Assembly: GCA_020718925.1 (NCBI GenBank)
Contig: DYRC01000011.1
Span: forward strand, 1-30,286
Origin: Desulfonema limicola
GTDB taxonomy: Bacteria; Desulfobacterota; Desulfobacteria; Desulfobacterales; DYRC01
Reading direction: 5' to 3'
DNA: 30,286 nucleotides
The position numbers were made by a program, and so were the translations under genes. How positions within the stretch are numbered: position 1 is the first letter of the stretch; the number at the start of each line of letters is the position of its first letter. Below the pieces are notes generated by a model. The model searched no databases, was not told the DNA's origin, and saw only the letters and a list, made by a program, of their open reading frames with translations. Shown piece by piece: positions 1 through 9,219 of the stretch.

Positions 1-3000
1 CTTTGCTGCGGCTTATACGGCTCTCCGGCAGGACACCATTCAGCAGATTTATCCAAATGCTCTCTGCCGTTATAGAACGCCTGTTTCAATTCGCCGGGAC
101 CGAAATCATTAAAGGTTTCGCCGCCGGGGCGTTTGAGGAACAATGCCGAATAGACATCATATTCTTCAGTTCTGATCCGAAGCGCATCCAATGCATCCTG
201 AACCGCGCCGAAGCTTTCTGCCAATTCGCCTGCGCCGACATTAAAGCCCTTGTCATTAGGCTCTCTGAGGAACAAGCCTTTATACAAATCATATTCTTCG
301 GCAATATAATCGCCATGCCATCCGTAAGGCACATTCCAGCCGATGCTTTCCATCCACTCCCATGTTATGTTACAAACGCGGGCTTCGGGATCAATCGCAG
401 GTGCGAACCGGCATCCGATGCGAAGCACTTCTTCCAGCGTACAGCAGGGATACAAGGGTGCAGTACCGCAGGGATTGCCATATATTCCGCGACTCCCATA
501 TTGATACCAAGGTCCGTTAGGCTCAACAGGTCCGGGGAACGGAACCGCCGGACCCCATCCGCCTCCCGGATGAATTGCAGGAGGATTAACCACGCCCTCC
601 GGAGGATTCCACGGAAGAGGATTTCCGCCTTCATTACGATGCGGCGTAGGTGGCTCCATGACGTTAATCTGAAACTGGCTCACGGCTATCAATTCAATCG
701 GTTCTATATATTTTCCATCAGCATCTTTCAGCGCCAATCCGTCCGGTCCCCTCTGAACGCCGGTATTCCCCTTATCATTTGTTGTAATCGTTACAGTGGC
801 GATTCCTGTAAAGCCCTGAGTAGGAACATAGGTTAGCCCGTTAAGCACCTGATTGATGTCGCTCTGAGAACCTCTCAGCACAATCGTAGCGCTGTTATTT
901 CCATCAACAGTTACACTGCCTCCGGTAACAAGCGGATTGCTCACATCAACAGAAAATGTGCTGTGATCCACTGTCAGCGTTACCTCAATCTTCGCATTTC
1001 CCGCATCCGGATCGCCGACTGTAATCCGATTGCCGTTTGCGTCACTGAATACGAGATTCTGATCCTTTTCATCCAACAGCGGCTCGGTCGGAAAATTTTT
1101 AGAACCGCCGAAATAGTTTGACGGAGGATCGTTAATCGCAATCAGTTCAAGAAGCTTTTGCGTAGAACTGGTGGTTTGCCCCACATTCTGAAAAAGCGTA
1201 TGCTGCGGATCAGCCGCATACGAATCCGGCGAACCGCCGTCATAGAGCGTATAGTTTACCAGACGCTGATCATGGTGCGGCAGTTGCGGATTTTTATTTC
1301 CATAAGCAATCGCATCCACCACTGCCTGAACACAATCCAGTTTGCCGGTTTTCGGATCCGCGGTGGAGTTTTCATTAAAATGAATCACCAGCCCTTTTTC
1401 AGGCGTATACGGATCAACCGTTGCAATTACCTGCCCGTTATACACGACCTTATTGTCCGCCGTAAGCTTTACCGCCCCGCTGTCCGTGACAGCCAGATAA
1501 TCATCAGCAGTTGCAGGTCCGATTTTGCCGTTGTCATGTCCTGCAATAACCGGATAATGGTCATTTGTTACGGGCCATGCAAACTGAACGGTCAGCGAGC
1601 CGCCGTTATAACTCTGAAAGCCGGAAGCATCGCCTTTGTAGTCAACGTCAATAATACCATCCAGCGTAGAATAAAACTTATCAACCACCACTGATTTGCC
1701 CGGCGTAACACCATCTCCTTCCTCAGCATAAACAAGGTCATCGCCAAGTTTGAGGAAGGGCGGGTTGTCCGCAGGCACAACATAAACGCCGGTCTTCTTG
1801 GACAACTGAACCGTATTTCCATCGGCGCCGGTAACTTCGTATGTAAAAATTCGCTCAGGCTTGGTCGGATTTTCAGAAATATTGTCATAGAAAATCTGAT
1901 GAAGAATCTTTTCGTAATTTGCAACCGTATCAAGACCTTCCAGCGTCAGTACCCCGGTTTTGGGATCATAGCTCTGCTTGATATTGACAGTCTGCGGCGG
2001 CGCAATATCTGCCTTCAGAATTTCAGACGGCAGAGTTTCGATAACGCCATTGCCTTTGTATTCAAACACCGTATCCACAGGATTGGTCAGCGTGATTTTG
2101 GCGGACTTGATAACGCCCATCGGAACGCCTTCTATCATCGTACCTTCAGGCGAGATGTTGACCGCGCCTTTTCCTTCGACAAAATAGGTTTCTTTATCCA
2201 AAGGCGGGGCTACAGTAATAGCCAGCGTATTGGTTACAATTTTCTCCCCGCCGATTTCACCGGTATTCCCCTTGTCATTGGTGGTCATGGTCAGGGTGTC
2301 ACCGCCGATATAATCCGCAGGCGGCTTATAATCCAGCATGTTCAATGCCGTATTAATCGCACTCTGGCTTCCTGTCAGCAGAATGCTTTTGCTGTTATTG
2401 CCCGAAATCGTTACACCTGATGCAGAACCGATAGTCAGCGTACCTTGTCCGACATCAATTTTTACCTCAATAGACTTATCTTCCGCATCCGGATCGCTGA
2501 CGGAAATCTGATTCGAGTTGATGTCTCTGAATGACAGCGTGGAATTTTCCTTGACCACCTGCGGATCAGGAAGGTGGTTCACCGGCGGATCATTGACGGA
2601 GCGGACATGAATCACCACGCCGTCTGATGCGTTTTTAGCTCCACCAAGACCGGTATTGCCCTGATCGTTGGTATTGATAGAAAGCATATCATCGCCGTTC
2701 CAGTTTGTCAGCGGTCTGTACAGCAATCCGTTGAGCGCGGCGTTAATCTGCGTCTGAGAACCGACAAGAATTACGCTGCCGCTGCCATCTCCGGTAACGG
2801 TCAACCCCGAACTTCCGGCAACTTTCAGCGTACCGTTCTGAACATTCAGAAGCACCTGCATCGGCTTATCTTCGGCATCCGGATCAGCGATGGAAATCGT
2901 ATTCGATTTTGCCGGACTGAACACCAGCCCCTCAGCCGTGTTCTGATCCACAGTCTGCGCTCCCGGCACCGTATTTACAGGCGGTTCATTATAGTCCAAC

Positions 3001-6000
3001 ACACTGATTTTCTGAATCTGAGTCGCGCTGGTTCCGCCATCTCCGTCAGTTACGACAAACTGAATTTCACGCTCCTGCATGGCAGGATTTCGGACAGTAT
3101 TCGTATAGGTGATATTGCGTACCAATGCCTGAATATTATCCGGCGTTGAATTTATATTAAGATTGAAAACCAACGGGGTGGAGCCGTCCGTCCCTCCGCT
3201 GAAGGTGGCGATAACGGTTCCGCCGTAAGTAATCTGGTTGCCGGAAACGCCGATTTGTCCGGTGCCGGTTCCTTCGGATCGGATTCCCAGTCTGTCTTCG
3301 GCTGTACTGCCTTTGATGAATGATACCGTCAGATTTCCGGTATCGAAATTCGGCGAATCCACATCTGAAACAAAGGCGTTATTGTTCACCAGAACCGGAT
3401 CCGTCCCAATATAATTGAACGTTCCGCCCGGCAGAGTCAGGGTCGGCGGATTATTGACCGGCTTAACATTCAATGTGGTTGCAGAAATATCTCTTACTGT
3501 ATCATCAGAAGAGGTTATCTGAATCGAAATGGTTCGTGCCAGCGGATTCGGATTGCTGGATGTGTTGTTATAGGCGATGGAGCGCAATATCTGCTGATAA
3601 TGATCCACGCTGTCAATGCCATCCAGAGTCAGAACGCCGGTAGCCGCATTATAGGTCTGCTTGATGTTGAACTGGCTGCTGGTGGCAGCAGTCAGACTTT
3701 CTACGGTTTTATCCGCTTCCTGTGAATTGAGAATCGTAACTTTGGCAGATTTGATAACGCCGGATGTTACGCCGCTGACCGTCAACTGATCCGCAATCTT
3801 TATCGGCGGATCACCTTCGGTAAAACTGACATTGAACGGCGTTTTCGGCACTACGGCAATCTCAATACTGCTCTCTGCGGTCTTTGCCCCGCCCTCGCCG
3901 GTAAATCCCTTATCGTTGCTGACGACTTTAAGCGTGTCGGTGCCGCTCCAGCCCGCAGCCGGTTTATACTTCATGCCATCCAGAGATTGATTGATTTTGC
4001 CGATTTCACCGGTAATCGTAACATTCGCCGTATTGTTGCCTGAAACCGTCAAGCCCGTCACATCTTTGAGATTCAGCGTTCCGTTAGCAACGCTCAAAGA
4101 CACCTGAATCGGATTCACTCCTGCATCCGGATCATTGACCGAAAGCCGGTTGCTGTTCACGCTGGCAAAGGGGAGTTCCGTATCCACGCTGGTGGATTGC
4201 CCGACAGGAACAACATTAAACGGCGGGTCATTAACCGCCAAAACTTTGATGCCTACGGTGTCTGTATCCCGTTTTGCACCGCCATCACCGGTATTGCCGC
4301 GATCATCGGTGGTAATCGTCAGGGTGTCATCGCCGGACCAGTCCGGATTAGACGGCTGATACGTCATGCCGTTCAATGCCGCATTAATCTGATCCACCAT
4401 GCCGACAATCGTTACACTGACACTGCCGTTATTGGATATGGTGGCGCCGCTTCCTTCAGTGGCTTTCAGGGTTCCATTCAGCACACTGACCGTTACCTGA
4501 AGCGTTCCCACGCCCGCATCGCCATCCCAGATAGACACCTGATTGCCCGCATTGAATGTCAGTACGCCGCCCTCCAAAATGGTCTGAAGACCGGGAACCG
4601 TATTCACAGGCGCATTGTTGATGGTGCTTAAACTGACCACCTGTTTTGCCAGATTGCTGACCGCGCCTTTGTCGTCAGATACGGTGATCTGCACTTCACG
4701 GGTGCCGGTCGGACTTGTGGAAACATTTTCATAAGTAAGACTTCGCGCCAAAGATTGAACCGTTGCCGGATTAGCGCGTTCATTCAGGCTGAATGTCAGC
4801 GGTGCGGAAGAGGTGCCGCCGCTGAACGTGGCGATTGCCTGTCCCTGATAAGATACCGTACTTCCGGATACCGTGATATTTCCGCCATCCCCGCCATTCA
4901 GAATGCCGAGTTTGTCATTGACATCCGCGCCAGGGGAGAATTTCACCACCATCTGCCCTGTATTGAAATTCACAGAGTCCACATCAGATACCATCGCGTT
5001 TTTGTTCAGAATCAGCGCTCCGGATTTGGTGCTGTAAGGAATACCGCCGCCGGGCATCAGGATTACCGGCGAATTGTTCACGGCTGCAACAGAGAGCGTG
5101 GTTTTGGCAAGATTGCTTTTATTGCCCGCAGCATCTTCTACTGAAAACGTGATAACCCGATCCTGAACGTCCGGGTTTCTGGATGAGTTGTTATATTGAA
5201 CGGTTTTCAACACCTGTTGATAATTTTCTACCTTATCCAACCCGTCCAGTGTCAATACGCCCGTAGCCGCATTATATGTCTGCTTGATATTGAAATTAGC
5301 CGTATCTGCTTTGAGGCTTTCTGCCTGACGATCTCCCTGGGGATTTGTCAGGGTGATCGTAGCAGACTTGATAACGCCGTTCTGAGCGTCCTTGATGCTC
5401 GGATCACTGTCTGCAATATTGACGGCTCCCTGTCCTTCGGTAAATGAGGCTTTAAAATCACTGCCCGTTACGCCGGAACTGTCATTGGCGTCAATATCCA
5501 GTGTCAGCGCGGCAAGCTGCCCCGAATATGCCCCAAGCTTTTCAAGATTGAGCGGGATACCTAACCCCCCTGCCCCCTTCCCTGAAAGGGAAGGGGGAGA
5601 ACTCCCCTCTCCGTCTCGGGGAGGGGCAGGGGAGGGGTAAGATGAGGTTTCCAGCACCCAGTCTCCGCCCTTGCCGGTGGCGTCATTTGAAGCAAATACC
5701 TTTGCGCCGGTGGCATCTGCAAGCTTATCCAAAAGCAACTGCCCCTCGCCGGACGTATTCACGTTGCAGCCGAAAAGATAAATCTGCCCTTTATCAGACA
5801 GAACATGCTCCAGCGTTCCCCATGCCTTGGCATTGTCTGCAATATTTTCTGCTGTAAAGGTCTGATTTCCCAATTGGAAATCTCCGGTTCCGCCATGAGA
5901 CAGAAGGGTTACGGAATCCACCGGTTTCCCCAATTCCGAAGACAGGGCTTTCACTTTCTCAATCACCTGATCCGGCGTTTCTTTCTCAGCGTCATAAACA

Positions 6001-6302
6001 ATGATATGCGCCTCCGGTTTTACTGCCGCAACAAGCGTCTGATAATCCGGGAGGCTGTTCGATATCAATACCACATCAACAGGCTCCGGACGGGCAGCAA
6101 CAGGCTCCGCAAGCAGCGCGGCAGCTTTGGCAATATGCTCTCTATTGTTGTCGGTTGCCGGATGATCCGCAATATATGTTTCAGTGGCTCTGTGAACGTC
6201 CTGAGTATGATGCTCCCGATGCTCACCGACATGACTTGCGGCAGCCGCATCCAAAACAATTCTGTTTTCCAGTTTGAATATATTCAGCATAGTTCTAAAC
6301 AT
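1..6302 (-). CDS. Giant DUF4347/cadherin-like repeat surface adhesin, N-terminal part (runs off left edge)
   Basis: Reading frame with no stop from an ATG at 6302 to the window edge, giving at least 2,100 residues; the C-terminus is missing. The start is supported by GGGAGG six bases upstream. Residues 11-21 read LENRIVLDAAA, resembling the LEPR-type N-terminal motif common in giant DUF4347 proteins. Residues about 74-218 match a DUF4347 domain (features LLSHGG, YLFGCN, FASNDATG). An in-frame palindromic repeat follows at about 221-248. Then come three kinds of roughly 110-150-residue Ig/cadherin-like domains with NDPPVN and VSDPDA signatures. The C-terminal end of the visible part is proline/glycine-rich, then Cys-rich, with two 43-residue repeats. 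No conventional signal peptide is seen. By family analogy it is probably a type I secreted or cell-surface adhesin. The TolC-like gene just upstream fits that role. Substrate or partner is unknown. Confidence 0.9.
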   Translation of the reverse strand, partial: MFRTMLNIFKLENRIVLDAAAASHVGEHREHHTQDVHRATETYIADHPATDNNREHIAKAAALLAEPVAARPEPVDVVLISNSLPDYQTLVAAVKPEAHIIVYDAEKETPDQVIEKVKALSSELGKPVDSVTLLSHGGTGDFQLGNQTFTAENIADNAKAWGTLEHVLSDKGQIYLFGCNVNTSGEGQLLLDKLADATGAKVFASNDATGKGGDWVLETSSYPSPAPPRDGEGSSPPSLSGKGAGGLGIPLNLEKLGAYSGQLAALTLDIDANDSSGVTGSDFKASFTEGQGAVNIADSDPSIKDAQNGVIKSATITLTNPQGDRQAESLKADTANFNIKQTYNAATGVLTLDGLDKVENYQQVLKTVQYNNSSRNPDVQDRVITFSVEDAAGNKSNLAKTTLSVAAVNNSPVILMPGGGIPYSTKSGALILNKNAMVSDVDSVNFNTGQMVVKFSPGADVNDKLGILNGGDGGNITVSGSTVSYQGQAIATFSGGTSSAPLTFSLNERANPATVQSLARSLTYENVSTSPTGTREVQITVSDDKGAVSNLAKQVVSLSTINNAPVNTVPGLQTILEGGVLTFNAGNQVSIWDGDAGVGTLQVTVSVLNGTLKATEGSGATISNNGSVSVTIVGMVDQINAALNGMTYQPSNPDWSGDDTLTITTDDRGNTGDGGAKRDTDTVGIKVLAVNDPPFNVVPVGQSTSVDTELPFASVNSNRLSVNDPDAGVNPIQVSLSVANGTLNLKDVTGLTVSGNNTANVTITGEIGKINQSLDGMKYKPAAGWSGTDTLKVVSNDKGFTGEGGAKTAESSIEIAVVPKTPFNVSFTEGDPPIKIADQLTVSGVTSGVIKSAKVTILNSQEADKTVESLTAATSSQFNIKQTYNAATGVLTLDGIDSVDHYQQILRSIAYNNTSSNPNPLARTISIQITSSDDTVRDISATTLNVKPVNNPPTLTLPGGTFNYIGTDPVLVNNNAFVSDVDSPNFDTGNLTVSFIKGSTAEDRLGIRSEGTGTGQIGVSGNQITYGGTVIATFSGGTDGSTPLVFNLNINSTPDNIQALVRNITYTNTVRNPAMQEREIQFVVTDGDGGTSATQIQKISVLDYNEPPVNTVPGAQTVDQNTAEGLVFSPAKSNTISIADPDAEDKPMQVLLNVQNGTLKVAGSSGLTVTGDGSGSVILVGSQTQINAALNGLLYRPLTNWNGDDMLSINTNDQGNTGLGGAKNASDGVVIHVRSVNDPPVNHLPDPQVVKENSTLSFRDINSNQISVSDPDAEDKSIEVKIDVGQGTLTIGSASGVTISGNNSKSILLTGSQSAINTALNMLDYKPPADYIGGDTLTMTTNDKGNTGEIGGEKIVTNTLAITVAPPLDKETYFVEGKGAVNISPEGTMIEGVPMGVIKSAKITLTNPVDTVFEYKGNGVIETLPSEILKADIAPPQTVNIKQSYDPKTGVLTLEGLDTVANYEKILHQIFYDNISENPTKPERIFTYEVTGADGNTVQLSKKTGVYVVPADNPPFLKLGDDLVYAEEGDGVTPGKSVVVDKFYSTLDGIIDVDYKGDASGFQSYNGGSLTVQFAWPVTNDHYPVIAGHDNGKIGPATADDYLAVTDSGAVKLTADNKVVYNGQVIATVDPYTPEKGLVIHFNENSTADPKTGKLDCVQAVVDAIAYGNKNPQLPHHDQRLVNYTLYDGGSPDSYAADPQHTLFQNVGQTTSSTQKLLELIAINDPPSNYFGGSKNFPTEPLLDEKDQNLVFSDANGNRITVGDPDAGNAKIEVTLTVDHSTFSVDVSNPLVTGGSVTVDGNNSATIVLRGSQSDINQVLNGLTYVPTQGFTGIATVTITTNDKGNTGVQRGPDGLALKDADGKYIEPIELIAVSQFQINVMEPPTPHRNEGGNPLPWNPPEGVVNPPAIHPGGGWGPAVPFPGPVEPNGPWYQYGSRGIYGNPCGTAPLYPCCTLEEVLRIGCRFAPAIDPEARVCNITWEWMESIGWNVPYGWHGDYIAEEYDLYKGLFLREPNDKGFNVGAGELAESFGAVQDALDALRIRTEEYDVYSALFLKRPGGETFNDFGPGELKQAFYNGREHLDKSAEWCPAGEPYKPQQ
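45..302 (-). repeat. Two 43-residue repeats near the visible end of the adhesin
   Basis: Two consecutive segments of the adhesin begin EEYDLYKGLFLREP and EEYDVYSALFLKRP. Each continues to a GxGEL motif and a Phe-containing helix-like stretch. The starts lie near 302 and 173 on the minus strand, 129 bases (43 codons) apart. Just before them is a segment with five cysteines (NPCGTAPLYPCC, GCRFAP, VCNITW). I do not recognise the domain. More copies may lie beyond the edge. Confidence 0.6.
700..5490 (-). repeat. Higher-order protein-domain repeat (C-B-A-A) inside the adhesin
   Basis: Three domain types recur in a fixed order from the N-terminus. Type C (FTEGxGAVNI...FNIKQTYNAATGVLTLDG) begins near 5480, 3850 and 2200. 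Type B (PGG...VSDVDSxNFxTG...GGTxIATFSGG) begins near 5080, 3460 and 1780. Type A (PVNTVPG...ISVxDPDA...NGTL...DxGNTGxGG) begins near 4630, 4230, 2995, 2610 and 1140. The order is C-B-A-A, C-B-A-A, C-B-A, with a period of about 1.64 kb. Only one A is present in the third unit. Boundaries are read by eye and approximate. Confidence 0.75.
5559..5641 (-). repeat. Palindromic repeat element A, inserted in frame in the adhesin
   Basis: Two adjacent GC-rich hairpins, one built on CCTTCCCTGAAAGGGAAGG and one on CCCCTCTCCGTCTCGGGGAG, flanked by CCTAACCCCCC and GGGGAGGGGTAAG. The same element occurs between genes elsewhere in this window. Here it adds about 28 low-complexity residues (SYPSPAPPRDGEGSS...GAGGLG) between the end of DUF4347 and the first repeat domain without breaking the frame. 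Confidence 0.85.
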
Positions 6303-6318
6303 GATTAACCTCCCTATC

Positions 6319-6402
6319 TTACCCTTCCCCCGCCCCTCCCCGAAACGGAGAGGATGAGTTCTCCCCCTTCCCTTTCAGGGAAGGGGGCCGGGGGGTTAGG
6401 TT
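6319..6402. repeat. Palindromic repeat element B
   Basis: Same two-hairpin element as the others, lying between the adhesin start and the TolC-like gene stop. It begins TTACCCTTCCCCC and ends GGGGGGTTAGGTTA, so the outer ends are roughly inverted. The hairpin CCCCCTTCCCTTTCAGGG plus its complement gives a perfect 11-bp stem. It ends 3 bases from the TolC-like stop codon. If the two genes are cotranscribed, the hairpins would lie in the intercistronic RNA. Confidence 0.85.
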
Positions 6403-6405
6403 ATT

Positions 6406-8466
6406 CTACCAGTGCGCGCTTCGAGGCGGTATAACCCAATATTCCATTCCCTTGGCTTTCAATTCTTTTGCCAACGCTCTGGCTTGGCTTTCGGTCAAGC
6501 CCATGACCCGGACGCGGTTGAAGTTCTGTCCCCGCACCTGAGCAATGGTTACGCTTGCATCCCGCTGATCCATCAGACGCAATGCCATGCCTTTGATTTG
6601 GGAAAGCCGCTGTTCGGAGCCTCTTGAGTTGGTAAAAGAGCCGATCTGCACTTTCCATAAGAATTGGTCAGAGGAGCCGCCTGCCCATCCCGGAGAACGA
6701 GTCGTTGATGCCGAGCGATCCGTAGCCGGAAGCGTGGGCTGTTTGGTTTTGCCCCAGTCTGAAAGTTCATCGCCGAAGTATTCCACAAACGCGCTTTTGT
6801 CCGCGCCGCATACCGGACATTTATCCGGAGGTGTGCTTCCTTCATAAATATATCCGCATTTGCTGCATTTCCATTTTTTGCTGATAGGCGTTGTGCCGGT
6901 GTCCATTGTTGATGCAGCACCGGTTACGGGTCCGCCTTTGTTGAAATCCACGCTTGCCATGTTGTAATTGCCTCCGGCAGCGCCTGCCAGAGATGTTTCG
7001 CAATCCAACGGCGCAACGCCGATACTCACGCATAACCGCTTATGCGCCACCAGCAAATCCACGACAGCTTCATCGCGCCTGAGCTTTGACGCCATTTCTT
7101 CCAAATGACGCTGAGTTACGGCAAGTTCGGGCAGACGCCCCACGGCATTTTTCTCCTGCGCCATCCTCAGCAAGTCCGCACCGATCATATATGTTTCTTC
7201 CAATAGCCGGAACCGGTCAACTTTGATGGCATAATCCAACAGTGCGATATGTACCTGTGTAATGACCGCAACCGTCATCAGCAGACGCTGTGCTTTTGCC
7301 ATTTCGATTGCGCTCATGCGCCCCTGACGCACCGCCATTTTGGCGGGAAGCTCAAGCAGTTCCCAGCCTACAAACGCACCTGCGCTGCCCCATGTGTTTG
7401 AATACAGCAGTTTATTGGAATCATAATGATACCCGGCAAACAAACCTCCGCCCGGAAACATAGCAATCAGAGAGCGTTTGGCGTCTTCTTTCTGAATCAG
7501 CACCTGCATATCCGTAGCAAAGAGTTCCGGACGATGCAGCAGGGCATATTCTTCCAGCCGGTCAATGTCAAGGTCTTTGGTATGCGGCAGAGCCGCGACA
7601 ATAGGCTTGATCGGCGGACGCAGAAGCGTATATTGGACGTTCTGGTTCATTCCCATGAGCCGGGATAATTCTAACCGGGAATTGGACAGATTTGCCTGAA
7701 GCTGGCGGATGGTCAGTTCCAATTCTTTCAGACGCATCTTTGCATCAGACGCATCCATTTTATCCAATTGCCGCTGTTCAACAGATATTTCAATCTTGTC
7801 TTTTATGGCTTTTAGTTTTTTCTCCACATCATGGACATAATCCAGCGCGTCTTCGACTGCGGCTGCCTGCCAGTAGGATTCGGTAATGTCCAGCGCCAAC
7901 TGATGTCCCTGACGTTTGCGCTTATACTCCATGACCTCTTCTTTCATCTTGGACATGCCGGATCGCACAGAAGCCAGAAGCGTATCCAGAATGTTCCAAG
8001 TTAAAACAAGATTGGCTTTGGTGCCGTCTTTCATTTCAGATACGGTATAATCTTTTTGTGTCGTATCTGTCTGCCAGTTATAGACATCGCTTTTTCTCAG
8101 CTTATCACGTGCTTCATACGTGGCGTCGGCTCTGAGGCTTGGCAGCATCCTGAGTTTTTCTGCCAACGTCTCTCTGTTGGTAATCTCCATATCCAGCTTG
8201 GAAATCCGCATTTCAAGATTATGATCCAATCCGTAGCGAATCACATCTTCCAATGACAGGGGCTGTTCAAAATTGATATTGTCTTTGAACGGCTTGATTG
8301 AAACTACGTCTTCACGCGCATTGGCTTCCCGCTGCTTTACCTGTTCTTCCTTGCTCGGCACTGTGGTGCAACTGCTCAACAGCAGTACCGCACACAGAAA
8401 CAAACCGATCCCCCCCATTCCTGTTCTCAGAACACGCTTTCCGAAAGTGTTTTTATTATCCACCAT
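6406..8466 (-). CDS. TolC-family outer-membrane lipoprotein with fused rubredoxin-like and SPOR domains
   Basis: 686 residues. The signal sequence ends in the lipobox LSSC with Cys33 as predicted lipidation site. Residues about 55-500 are long amphipathic helices typical of TolC/OEP efflux channels, with two repeats (roughly 55-290 and 300-500). The channel is followed by a linker and a rubrerythrin-type rubredoxin-like knuckle: Cys534, Cys537, Cys550 and Cys553 in KCSKCGYIYEG and KCPVCGAD. A SPOR-like domain (WKVQIGSF at 604 to the C-terminus) ends the protein; SPOR domains bind denuded peptidoglycan glycan. The start has CGGAG seven bases upstream. It lies upstream of the giant adhesin on the same strand and is the probable outer-membrane exit for it, but no ABC exporter or membrane-fusion gene is in the window. 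The rubredoxin knuckle in an exported lipoprotein is very unusual. Confidence 0.85.
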   Translation of the reverse strand: MVDNKNTFGKRVLRTGMGGIGLFLCAVLLLSSCTTVPSKEEQVKQREANAREDVVSIKPFKDNINFEQPLSLEDVIRYGLDHNLEMRISKLDMEITNRETLAEKLRMLPSLRADATYEARDKLRKSDVYNWQTDTTQKDYTVSEMKDGTKANLVLTWNILDTLLASVRSGMSKMKEEVMEYKRKRQGHQLALDITESYWQAAAVEDALDYVHDVEKKLKAIKDKIEISVEQRQLDKMDASDAKMRLKELELTIRQLQANLSNSRLELSRLMGMNQNVQYTLLRPPIKPIVAALPHTKDLDIDRLEEYALLHRPELFATDMQVLIQKEDAKRSLIAMFPGGGLFAGYHYDSNKLLYSNTWGSAGAFVGWELLELPAKMAVRQGRMSAIEMAKAQRLLMTVAVITQVHIALLDYAIKVDRFRLLEETYMIGADLLRMAQEKNAVGRLPELAVTQRHLEEMASKLRRDEAVVDLLVAHKRLCVSIGVAPLDCETSLAGAAGGNYNMASVDFNKGGPVTGAASTMDTGTTPISKKWKCSKCGYIYEGSTPPDKCPVCGADKSAFVEYFGDELSDWGKTKQPTLPATDRSASTTRSPGWAGGSSDQFLWKVQIGSFTNSRGSEQRLSQIKGMALRLMDQRDASVTIAQVRGQNFNRVRVMGLTESQARALAKELKAKGMEYWVIPPRSAHW

Positions 8467-8568
8467 AACAATACTCCGTTTTTCCCGCCCCTGGCGTTTT
8501 TGGTTATGACCTCAATCAGACGATAATTTTTTTCATAAACTATAACTATTCAAAAACCCCTCTGTTTG

Positions 8569-9039
8569 TCAAGCAATTTCCCTTGAATCTTTTTCATCTG
8601 TCTCACCGGAATCCTCTTTATAAAAGGGGGGAAAGGGTGTAAGCTTTTTAAATGTTTTTTCTGCCATGCTTGAAAAATCCATTCTCAGCTCCATATAAAT
8701 CCTGAATTGTTCATCCATGATCTTTTTGTAACTCAGATAGCTTTCAATGGATTTTTCCAGATATTTTTCAAAAAATTCGTTGAGGGTGTTCTCTCCGAAA
8801 CGGATAATCAGATGCAGCAGCGATGAGGGCAGAATAATGTGATTGTTTTTGGTCTGTTCCGCAACAATCTGCATCAGAATAAAGGCGGTAACGTCTTCGC
8901 CGGTTTTGGCATCAGACACCTCGACCTGATAACCGTCCCTGACCATCTGAGCCACATCCGAAAGGGTTACATACGCGCTGCTTGCCGTGTCATACAACCG
9001 GCGATTCGGATACTTTTTCAGCGTTTTTTTTACAAGCAT
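8569..9039 (-). CDS. phaR: PhaR-type polyhydroxyalkanoate synthesis repressor
   Basis: 157 residues. The N-terminus has the hallmark KKYPNRRLYDT followed by SAYVTLSDVAQMV, the PHB/PHA accumulation regulator DNA-binding domain. FILMQIVAEQ and a helical C-terminal region follow. In the family, PhaR binds both DNA and PHA granules and represses phasin genes until polymer accumulates. I chose the ATG at 9039, which puts the conserved motif close to the N-terminus as is usual and leaves AAAAGGA about 10 bases upstream. A GTG at 9057 would extend it by six lysine-rich residues but has no ribosome site. It is divergent from the phasin-phaC operon, which supports the assignment. Confidence 0.9.
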   Translation of the reverse strand: MLVKKTLKKYPNRRLYDTASSAYVTLSDVAQMVRDGYQVEVSDAKTGEDVTAFILMQIVAEQTKNNHIILPSSLLHLIIRFGENTLNEFFEKYLEKSIESYLSYKKIMDEQFRIYMELRMDFSSMAEKTFKKLTPFPPFYKEDSGETDEKDSREIA

Positions 9040-9148
9040 CTCCTTTTTCCTTTTCACAATATGCTACAATGCAACATGATTATACAAGCTGATATTAGTC
9101 ATGCTAATCAAAGCTGTGATGATAAAATTGTGCATTGCATCATTTTTC

Positions 9149-9178
9149 TTGACAAACAATGATTTTAAGCTATATCAT
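9149..9178 (+). promoter_or_regulatory. Candidate sigma70-type promoter for the phasin-phaC operon
   Basis: TTGACA at 9149-9154 and TATCAT at 9173-9178, 18 bases apart, about 40 bases before the phasin start. The 162-base divergent region also has AATGCA-containing segments at about 9064-9077 and 9128-9140 in inverted relation. These could be PhaR sites, but this is only suggestive. Confidence 0.5.
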
Positions 9179-9219
9179 ATAATCAGAAGAAAGTAACGAT
9201 ATAATCACAGGAGAAAAAA

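Noticed and set aside
3..836. Plus-strand 277-codon frame opposite the adhesin, and similar frames at 1158-1694, 1899-2420, 4197-4631 and 5805-6308
   Set aside because: All are antisense to the continuous adhesin frame, have no ribosome site, and have Arg/Ile/His-rich composition typical of shadow frames.
9040..9057. GTG start for PhaR
   Set aside because: Adds six Lys-rich residues whose codons form the ribosome site of the ATG at 9039; no ribosome site lies before the GTG.
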